The notes under the pieces are model-generated. The model was not told the DNA's origin. It saw only the letters and a list, made by a program, of their open reading frames with translations, and searched no databases. Shown here piece by piece: positions 55,433 through 64,000 of a stretch of DNA of 64,000 bases (position 1 is the first letter of the stretch; every line of letters starts with the position of its first letter). The stretch is from positions 184,972,437 through 185,036,436 of the forward strand of contig JARYHS010009186.1 of the NCBI GenBank assembly GCA_031002005.1, written 5' to 3'. This stretch comes from Vandiemenella viatica. Lineage: Eukaryota; Arthropoda; Insecta; Orthoptera; Morabidae. Made by a program: the position numbers and the translations under genes.

Positions 55433-58400
55433 TCCTAAATATACCCTACCGGTTGGAAAATATTTTCTCGCTAGCATTTGCAAATAATCCTATCGTCGGC
55501 TATTGTTGTTCGTTTCCCTTTTCCATTTTTCCTTTGCCGAAGTGCTATTCTTTGTTCTATTGTTCATTTAAATCCAGGCTAACTTTAAATCCATGATAAC
55601 ACATTATATAAATACCCATTTTAATATAATGCAGTAATTTGACATAAATCCATATCAGTCACTGATATAGTGATTTTTCAGATGATTTGAAAAACATCAA
55701 GGATTAAGTTCCCAATACTGACTCTTTAAGCAGTGAATGTGATAGAACTGTTTGTGAGATGGTGAATGTTGGTCTAACAATAAGATGTGGCGATCGATAA
55801 TAAGACAAAAACTTATTAGAGAGATTTTATGCAGTGTTATTAGGTTTATATTTAGAATTTATTACGAAGTTAGAATAGAAGGTAGAAACACTGCTTACGC
55901 ATTCGGTTTATTCCGTTAAGAACTTTCCTTCCTCTATCAAATTCGACCGTACAGTTGAAACAACGATTTCCTTCTGCAGCATTCTGATGCCAGGAAGTTC
56001 CATATAGGTTGGTTTGTTTACCGACTGGATGAGAAACTCCGCATAGCAGGCTGTATGACCTAGCGGTGAAGGTTTGAAACTGTGTTGGGTGATTTTTTTC
56101 CCCCTTTCATTTTCAAACCATTCCAACATACCCACTCTTACATATAACGTATGTAATTTTTGTAATAAAATAGATAAAAATTAACACATCAGACAAATAA
56201 ACTATTTCTATTAAATCTTGCTGAATAAAATCTTCTCTAACCGAAAGCAATGAGCTATAAAATGAATCATCTCTTAAATTCACTCCTCATAACAAACGAT
56301 TTCTAGCACACTCATCTCTGGAATTTTCGAAAGAGTGACTATTTCAAAGAACATACCAGATATAGCTTTTTTTTAGCTTATGGCTATACGCCTCGTCGAC
56401 GTCGAGGTGACGGACTGGGGTCAAGGGACGGAAGGATTTCGGCCATGGTCTTTAAAAACATCCATCCCAGCTCAAGGAGAGTGATTTGGGGAAACCATGG
56501 AAAACCCAAATCTGGATGGCCGGACAGGGAGTGAAATCTGTATCCTCCCGAATGCGAGGCCAGAGCGTCACTGCTTATCCCATCACACTCAGTCATTACA
56601 ATCTGTCACAATGCTTAAAAAACTGCTTCGTCAAAAAAGGTGATTATATAGAAAAATATATAATTTTCAACATTTAAAATGATGAATATATTACAGAAAA
56701 TAAATTTATTTTGTATCTACAATTGGTTTGGACGCCTTACTTTTGGGATTTCCTTCGTACAATAAATATGGATTTCCACTGTATTTTTACATATCAGCCT
56801 GATTATTTAAGTTGGATAGTTGAAGACAAACCCATAAACTTTTGAACTAATGTGCTGGTGATAAATTATTTATTTTACGTGTTATAGAGGCCGGTAAGAG
56901 GAAATTTAAGATTTATTTCCTCATACAGCGTTGTCAAACTTCCTGCATCGTTGTCAGATTGTCTGCCTTCTAGCAGTGCTGAAGAGCTTTCCGTGTTCAG
57001 GGAATAATGTCTCATAGCTAGTAGACGTTATCAAAAGTAGAAACACATTTCCGTTTTCCTCCTGTTTGACGTATTATACCTTTATGGAATTGATTTCTTC
57101 CTTTATAACAGTTTGATTCTTTATACAGATTGTCAATAACCATTTAATTACGAAATTTTCTTTTATATATCTTTACTTCGCTTACATGATGGATTGGGCG
57201 CTTCTGCCTGCAAGGCGTCGTAGCTCTGTGGTAAGGCTGTGGTGTGATGATCCAACGGTCGTGAGTTCGAGCCAGCTTCAAGTTGTATATTTTTCGTTCT
57301 TTATTTCCTTTTCACTTGTTAAAAAATACATAACATATATGTGTAAAACATAAAGTGACTACATATGGGTAATAATTATGTTTTACAGAGAATGGTTTAT
57401 AAATAATTTCTATTCTCAAACGTCATCAAGACTGACAAGGAAATACCTGTCATTCTTCCTTAGATTGGCTTTATGAAAGTGCTCTCTGTGTCCATTGGCA
57501 AGTGGCAGTTCTAGTTCGTACCATATAGTTTTCTAGACTCGCCTCTAGCGTGAAAAGATCACCATACAATTTGTTAAGCAACTATCGTCCTGGAATTATT
57601 TACAAACGGGAAAGTGTCGAGGACTATTGTAGTTAAAGAATCACGAATCTGAGCCGCGAAACTGTCTTGGTAAACTGGGCAATATTTTCCTTTGTTTTCT
57701 ATAAATCCCTGAAAATTAACCCTGTTCTTAATTTAAGAAATTGTAATTGAATGATGCATTTTTAATTTCGCCCAGTTTCAATTTTAAAATAAGTTGGTCC
57801 TATCTGGCAGTATTATGGAAGAATTTAAAAACAGCAATAGCACTTATTTATAATCGATTAGAATTTTCGGTTAATGGACAAACACGGGAATAACCATGTT
57901 CTACGAGGTAGATTTTTTGTATTATGAAATTACAGAAACAATCACAAAGAGATTATTTCGGAAAAGTTTGTCTGCAAGACAGATTGAATGAAACTGTCTT
58001 CCTTAGCTGCGTTGCATACACTTTGCCGAGGAAGAAAGCAGCCAGAGCGCCATGGTCCTGTGTTTAGCGTTCAAGGTTGAAACGGACGGTTCTTAGTTCG
58101 AATCCAAGTATTTCATATTTTTTTAAATTTATTTTTATTCCCTTTATAAACGTACCGAACCTACACATAGCTTATGCGAAGAATATATCCATGATTCTTT
58201 CCTAACTGCGTCAGGGAATATCATACTTGAAACTGAAAGTATCAAATATTTCTTAACCAGCTGTCGACGTAAATATGAACGCTTCTGTGACGTCAACAGT
58301 GAAAGAAAGCTACTCGTGATTCTAGCCTCGCCAAAATCACATTGTCTGTCCCTTATCAAACGGCACACATATTTCCAGTGGCGGATCCAGGATTTTGGTT

Positions 58401-58491
58401 TGGGAGGGCCTTGAGCGGTTTTTGACTTTGATTTTCGGGGGGGGGGGGCGAGGGACGAGATCCGACACTGTATGTTTCCAAAATAATTATT
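55433..58491 (+). repeat. Locus B, forward arm
   Basis: Direct copy of 36,088-39,155, with unit U1, tRNA-like modules and the MITE (58,376-58,470). It lacks the equivalent of 39,156-41,215, jumping at 58,491 straight to the palindrome centre. Minor losses include about 30 bp in the tRNA-like module near 56,070. Confidence 0.92.
56375..56575 (-). mobile_element. SINE-A copy in locus B, minus strand
   Basis: Orthologous to 37,010-37,215. Differs by a few substitutions and a short deletion around 56,473. Confidence 0.8.
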
Positions 58492-59569
58492 AGCTCATGG
58501 GCCACATTACCGCCAATGTCGCGCATGAGCTAACAAAATGTGGAGCGCTAAGTGATATACAATGGTAAACAACAAACTTGCTATTACATATGTGGACTGA
58601 GATAATTCTTTCAGTATTTTTGGAAAGAATGTTCAAAAATTTAAACTAGTCTAAATCGTCTTAATATAATGCTTATTGCTAAACTGTTTAGAAATCAAAT
58701 CGTTGTAATTGTAACTTATAATTACTGTTTCTTATATTCACAGAACAAGTGGCCTTAAAAAATGATTGTTCTACATCCAACAAGTGTATTCATGTTTGAG
58801 ATCAGACTTTAATTTTAAACAATTTGCTGTATAATGTAATAATGGTTTTTTTAACATATAATATGTATTTTGCAGCAAGTGGAAAGTAAACAATGAATGA
58901 AAAAATATTTAGGACGACATGGGATCGAACCCAAGACCATCAGGACGAGAAGACAGTGCGTTACCACTCAGTCACCTTCAACTTTACAGAAAAATGCCTC
59001 GTGAATTATATAACCAAAGTAAAGATATATACAAAAAGATACAGAATTTCGAGTAATCTGTATAAAGAAAAACTGTTATTACAGAAGTAATAAGTTAAAT
59101 AAAAATATTCTAGATCAAACTGGAAGAAAAATATTTTTTCATTTCGCCAATGTGTCTGTTCTCTTCACACCGTCCAGCTATGAGACACGATTCCTTGTAT
59201 AGGAAAATTGCTACACCACTGCCAGTAATCAGAAGACGTGGCAACGTTGTAAACAGTCAGTATTGCAACGTCGTACCGGGAAATAGTCTTAACTTTCCTA
59301 CTTCCTTCGACCAAGAAGAATACCTTTATAACGCGAAAATAATACACGTAATAATTTAACACGAGCAGCACATTCGGCAAAAGATTTTATATTTCACTAC
59401 AATTATACAACTGAATGCTGGAAATTACAGCTGGTAATTGAAAATACGGTGGGAATACACATTAATTGTACGAGGGCAATCCAAAAAGTAAGGTCTCCTA
59501 AGCATTTATAGATACAGAATTAAATTATTTTCTTTAATTTATTAACACTGTTTTAAAGATTGAGAAAAG

Positions 59570-59905
59570 CGGTGACGCTCTGGCCTCACATTCGGGAGGA
59601 CATAGGTTGAAATCCTCGAACGTCATGCAGATTTGGGGTTTCAAAGGTTTCCCAAAATCACTCCATATGAAAACTGGAATGGTTCCTTTAAAAGAGCATG
59701 GCCGACATCCTTGCCACTATTCCTACCGCACCCTCGGAAGGAATTCGGCCCTGGTCTTCTAAAAGAATCATCTCAGCATTTGGCTGGAGTGATTTGGGGA
59801 AGCCATGGATGGCCCATATCTGGATGACTGATCGGGGATTCGAAGCCGCCTCCTCCCGAATGCAAGTCCCGAGCGTTACCGCTCACCCACGACGCTCGTT
59901 CTTCC
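59570..59905. mobile_element. Tail-to-tail SINE-A pair in locus B
   Basis: Third copy of the arrangement at 39,800-40,145, in the orientation of 44,455-44,795. Its presence in all arms shows that the pair formed before the palindrome was duplicated. Confidence 0.8.
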
Positions 59906-62094
59906 GGTCTTTAGACAATATCAAACTTATTTTACCGGTAGACTGTGTTTGTTTGAATTCTTGAGGCTTAGGTGATTTTGGAGTCGATTATCACGGGTGA
60001 CGAAACGTTTTTTTAAGTGACAATGGTAGTTTAATTTATTTTTATTGCACTAATAATTAGCTCTTTGCCATTTCCTCTCACGTATTAACATAATGCATAA
60101 ACATTAAAGCACCTACAGACTTACAGAAATAATTCCAACCAAAAATTATTAGTTTCTGAATCGTTAAGTTCGCTCTATAGTGAAATAATTATTTTGGAAA
60201 CATACAGTGTCGGATCTCGTCCCTCGCCCCCCCCCCCCGAAAGTCAAAGTCAAAAACCGCTCAAGGCCCTCCCAAACCAAAATCCTTTATCCGCCACTGG
60301 AAATATGTGTGCCGTTTGATAAGGGACAGACAATGATATTTGGCGAGGCTAGAATCACGAGTAGCTTTTTTCACTGTTGACGTCACAGAAGCGTTCATAT
60401 TTACGTCGACAGCTGGTTAAGAAATATTTGATACTTTCAGTTTCAAGTATGATATTCCCTGACGCAGTTAGGAAAGAATCATGGATATATTCTTCGCATA
60501 AGCTATGTGTAGGTTCGGTACGTTTATAAATGGAATAAAAATAAATTTTAAAAAATATGAAAAACTTTGATTCGAACTAAGAACCGTCCGTTCATCAACC
60601 TTGAACGCTAAACGCAGGACCATGGCGCTCTGGCTGCTTTCTTCCTCGCAAAGTCTATGCAACTCAGCTATGGAAGACAGTTTCATTCAATCTGTCTTGC
60701 AGACAAACTTTTCCGAAATAATCTCTTTGTGATTGTTTCTGTAATTTCATAATACAAAAAAATCTACTCGTAGAACATGGTTATTCCCGTGTTTGTCCGT
60801 TAACCGAAATTCTAATCGATTATAAATAAGGCTATTGCTGTTTTTAAATTCTTCCATAATACTGCCAGATAGGACCAACTTATTTTAAAATTGAATCTGG
60901 GTGAAATTAAAAATGCATCATTCAATTACAATTCTTAAATTAAGAACAGGGTTAATTTTCAGGGATTTAAATAAAACAAAGGAAAATATTGCCCAGTTTA
61001 CTAAGACAGTTTCGCGGCTCAGATTCGTGATTCTTTAACTACAATACTCCTCGCCACTTTCCCGTTTGTAAATAATTCCAGGACGATAGTTGCTTAACAA
61101 ATTGTATGGTGACTGCATTGCTTGTGATGTTTTCACGCTAGAGGCGAGTCTAGAAAACTATATGGTACGAATAGAACTGCCACTTGACAATGGACACAGA
61201 GAGCACTTTCATAAAGCCAATCTAAGGAAGAATGACAGGTATTTCCTTGTTCAGTCTTGATGACATTGAGAATAGAAATTATTTATAAACCATTCTCTGT
61301 AAAACATAATTATTACCCATATGTAGTCACTTTATGTTTTACACATATATGTTATGTATTTTTTAACAAGTGAAAAGGAAAAAAGAACGAAAAATATACA
61401 ACTTGAAGCTGACACGAACTCACGACGTTGGAGCATCACACCACAGCCTTACCACAGAGCTACGACGCCTTGCGGGCAGAAGCGCCCAATCCATCATGTA
61501 AGCGAAGTAAAGATATATAAAGAAAGAAAATTTCGTAATTAAATGGTTATTGACAATCTGTATAAAGAATCAAACTGTTATAAAGGAAAAAATCAATTCC
61601 ATAAAGGTATAATACGTCAAACAGGAGGAAAACGGAAATGTGTTTTTACTTTGATAACGTCTACTAGCTATGAGACATTATTCCCTGAACACGGAAAGCT
61701 CTTCAGCACTGCTAGAAGGCAGACAATCTGACAACGATGCAGGAAGTTTGACAACGCTGTATGAGGAAATAAATCTTAAATTTCCTCTTACCGGCCTCTA
61801 TAACACGTAAATAAATAATTTATCACCAGCACATTAGTTCAAAAGTTTATGGGTTTGTCTTCAACTATCCAACTTAAATAATCAGGCTGATATATAAAAA
61901 TACAGTGGAAATCCAGATTTATTGTACGAAGGAAATCCCAAAAGTAAGGCGTCCAAACCAATTGTAGATACAAAATAAATTTATTTTCTGTAATATATTC
62001 ATCATTTTCAATGTTGAAAATTATCTATTTTTCTATATAATCACCTTTTTTTGACGAAGCAGTTTTTTAAGCATTGTGACAGATTGTAATGACT

Positions 62095-62312
62095 GAGTGT
62101 GATGGGATAAGCAGTGACGCTCTGGCCTCGCATTCGGGAGGATACAGATTTCACTCCCTGTCCGGCCATCCAGATTTGGGTTTTCCATGGTTTCCCCAAA
62201 TCACTCTCGTTGGATGCTGGGATGGATGTTTTAAAAGACCATGGCCGAAATCCTTCCGTCCCTTGTCCCCAGTCCGTCACCTCGACGTCGACGGGCGTAT
62301 AGCCATAAGCTA
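62095..62312 (+). mobile_element. SINE-A copy in the inverted arm of locus B
   Basis: Inverted copy of 37,010-37,215. Head cctcgcattcgggaggatac, damaged B-box, body gatttgggttttccatgg, tail cacctcgacgtcgacgggcg and a short A run. The body is close to the full copy at 12,482-12,735. Confidence 0.8.
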
Positions 62313-62875
62313 AAAAAAAAAGCTATATCTGGTATGTTCTTTGAAAATAGTCACTCTTTCAAAAATTCCAGAGATGAGTGTGCTAGAAATCGTTTGTTAT
62401 GAGATGATTCATTTTATAGCTCATTGCTTTCGGTTAGAGAAGATTTTATTCAGCAAGATTTAATCTGATGTGTTAATTTTTATCTATTGTTTATTACAAA
62501 AATTACATACGTTATATGTAAGAGTGGGTATGTTGGAATGGTTTGAAAATGAAAGGGGAAAAAAATCACCCAACACAGTTTCAAACCAACGACCGCACCG
62601 TTAGTAGTCGGGAACCTTCACCGCTATATCATACAGCCTGCTATGCGGAGTTTCTCATCCACTCGGTAAACAAACCAACCTATATGGAAGAGTATCCTCG
62701 TAGCAGCCGACCGGGAAGGTTGTGCATCCGGCTCTCTCATCGTGTGCGCGATCAGCTCGTTCGGAAGTTTTCGAGTTCGCGAGTGTGTTTATATTATTTT
62801 ATAATACATTCAGTCTGATTCTTCCGAGTGATATAATTAGTATACTACTAAAATATTTCTTGGGACAGCTAAATG

Positions 62876-63184
62876 ATGGCTGACCCGCCTGATACGGGAC
62901 AGACTATAAAGACGGCATTATAAACGTGCTACACAAACATCCCAATTCCAGTCTCACAATCAGTGATCTATACCACGAGTGATATGCTACAAACTCAAAC
63001 AGCAAGATCAGCAAACGAGCAGCTATTTACCTCTCACACCTCAGAAGAAGAGCAGCAATGCTATCAACAACTCCAACATCTGCAGCAACAACATCAGCAG
63101 CGCCAGCAGCAGCAACTACAACAACAACAGCAGCAGCAGCATCAACAGCAGCAGTTACAGCAGCAGCAGCAGCAACAACAACAT

Positions 63185-63218
<34 letters not shown>

Positions 63219-64000
63219 TACAGCAGCAAGAGCAGCAGCAGCAGCAGTTACAGCAGCAGCAGCAGCAGCAACAACATCAGCAGCAGCATCAGCAGCAGCA
63301 ACAGCAGCAGCAGCAACAGCAGCAGCAGCAACAGCAGCAGTTACAGCAGCAGCATCAACAGCAGCAGTTACAGCAGCAAGAGCATCAGCAGCGTCAACAG
63401 CAGCAGCAGCAACATCATCAACAGCAGCATCAACAACAGAGGCGGTATCTGGAGATGGAAACTGGGCCGGGAGGCGTCCACAAACAGGACCCGCATTACC
63501 TCCTAGGCGCAGCCATTCATCACATGGCTCGGAGAGGCGACAATCCTAAAATACGGGTGAGTCAAACCAACCAGTGAAACGTAGATGTGTGCAGAGACCA
63601 GAAATGGGGCAGGACCAAGGTAGTCCCACAACTAACAGAACAGACGGAAGAAGTAGATATGCTCGATACAAACAAGGTCCATCGAGGTTAATCTATCCCT
63701 AGCTACGGCACTAGACCAATCCAGTCCCAACCACACGCAGTCTGATTCGATAGCTCCAACTTACAGAAGCAAAGACAATAGATACAACCCTACAGATAGT
63801 GGTCCGTACTATATTTTCGTAGAGAGCCTGGATAGGAATGTCGGAAACTTGCATCCAATGCTATAGGTAAATTAATATTCCAGCATAATAACACTATAAA
63901 AAGGGACATTATCAACATCACCTCCATGGGGAAAAACCGTCTTAGAATTGAAGCTAGCACTGCAGTTGTCGCCAATTCAATAGTACAACTAGAAATCTTC
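62876..64000 (+). pseudogene. LINE ORF1 (gag-like), broken, with long CAG/CAA tract
   Basis: From ATG 62,876 the frame stops at TAA 62,921, then is open from 62,924 to 63,577 (including 204 codons from ATG 62,963). From 63,053 to about 63,430 it is CAG/CAA-rich and reads as polyglutamine; the other two forward frames are also open there (Ser/Asn-rich and Ala/Thr-rich). The Ala/Thr frame continues after one stop (63,547) with plausible coding text to 63,698. The next frame carries GPYYIFVESLDRNVGNLHPM (63,807-63,866), a motif I associate with ORF1 proteins of insect LINEs. After a one-base loss near 63,864, a third frame continues (KNRLRIEASTAVVANS) to the window edge. Which frame through the repeat is the original is uncertain; I favour Ala/Thr-rich. 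Damaged, or affected by sequencing errors. Confidence 0.65.
63053..63430 (+). repeat. CAG/CAA-rich trinucleotide tract, about 380 bp
   Basis: Mostly CAG and CAA with interspersed CAT and TTA triplets. A higher-order phrase (cagcagttacagcag) recurs several times, so growth was partly by duplication of longer blocks and not just by single-triplet slippage. No frame is interrupted by stops, because none of the triplets gives a stop in any forward frame. Confidence 0.95.

Larger units (their letters stand above)
58492..62689 (-). repeat. Locus B, inverted arm
   Basis: Reverse complement of locus A from about 41,220 down to 36,645, including the centre loop, tRNA-like modules, inverted U2, SINE pair (59,570-59,905), MITE (60,205-60,299), inverted U1 and SINE-A (62,095-62,312). 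At the centre it matches the left arm of A better than the right arm. About 370 bp equivalent to 39,330-39,700 is missing near 60,008. It ends where the LINE begins. The DD41D element is absent and its target is intact at about 59,003-59,019. Confidence 0.92.
62690..64000 (+). mobile_element. LINE (non-LTR retrotransposon), 5' part, runs off the window
   Basis: Sequence unlike any other part of the repeat starts at 62,690, immediately after the inverted arm breaks off. A GC-rich leader (62,695-62,790) and AT-rich section precede ORF1, which starts probably at ATG 62,876 (MADPPDTGQT). The leader suggests a near-complete 5' end. ORF2 with reverse transcriptase would lie beyond 64,000. The clade is not assigned. 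Confidence 0.7.

Noticed and set aside
31075..62689. Whole A/B structure as a simple read artefact
   Set aside because: One-sided insertions with correct target features (Helitron, DD41D element) show separate histories. A haplotype-placement error remains possible and is discussed as such.
62963..63577. Host polyglutamine protein gene
   Set aside because: The tract is open in all three forward frames, and downstream text carries a LINE ORF1-like motif in another frame. A transposon origin is more likely than a host transcription factor.

Overview
The window is eukaryotic, almost certainly from an arthropod and most likely an insect. It is AT-rich, has no long host ORF, and carries tRNA-derived SINEs, a mariner-like element of DD41D spacing, Helitrons, a Penelope-like element, a LINE and MITEs. 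The main SINE family resembles ones I associate with polyneopteran insects (grasshoppers, stick insects, cockroaches); that placement is inference. I find no intact host protein-coding gene. The longest apparent ORFs are transposon proteins, a polyglutamine-type repeat, or reads through an assembly gap (1,000 N, 45,573-46,572).

Left part (1-31,074): intergenic or intronic DNA with scattered decayed repeats. It holds several SINE-A fragments plus one full copy with target duplications (12,482-12,735). Two full SINE-B copies also have target duplications (27,173-27,420 and 28,820-29,092). There is an old inverted repeat (about 7,680-8,375 against 9,560-10,225), a 395-bp MITE (17,208-17,602), a broken ZMYM1/DUF4371-type gene (19,836-20,328), a LINE ORF2 tail (30,375-30,600) and a 160-bp tandem repeat (29,490-29,950). 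Several GC-rich islands (about 11,030-11,480, 20,870-21,530, 22,020-22,620, 28,440-28,730) look non-coding and could be cis-regulatory; one holds a perfect nuclear-receptor DR1 site.

Right part (31,075-64,000): a large complex repeat present twice. Locus A spans 31,075-45,572 (cut by the gap) and locus B spans 49,388-62,689. Each has a forward segment that runs into a palindrome centre (41,202 in A, about 58,492-58,535 in B) and then returns as an inverted arm. The copies are nearly identical by eye but differ by clean transposon insertions. A nested Helitron (34,851-35,766) and a DD41D element (41,706-43,904) occur only in A. A 1.85-kb segment (52,660-54,512) occurs only in B, and a LINE interrupts B at 62,690. 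Because empty sites survive in the paralogous copies, the ends of these elements can be read exactly. The repeat is unusually rich in tRNA-like (RNA polymerase III-type) modules.

Between the loci lie the gap, about 1.8 kb of unremarkable sequence, and the 3' end of a Penelope-like element with a GIY-YIG endonuclease domain (48,672-49,403) abutting the left end of B. The window ends inside ORF1 of a LINE with a long CAG/CAA tract. No genes act together here; the architecture comes from mobile elements, segmental duplication and inversion. Whether A and B are a true tandem duplication or two haplotypes placed side by side cannot be decided from the sequence alone.
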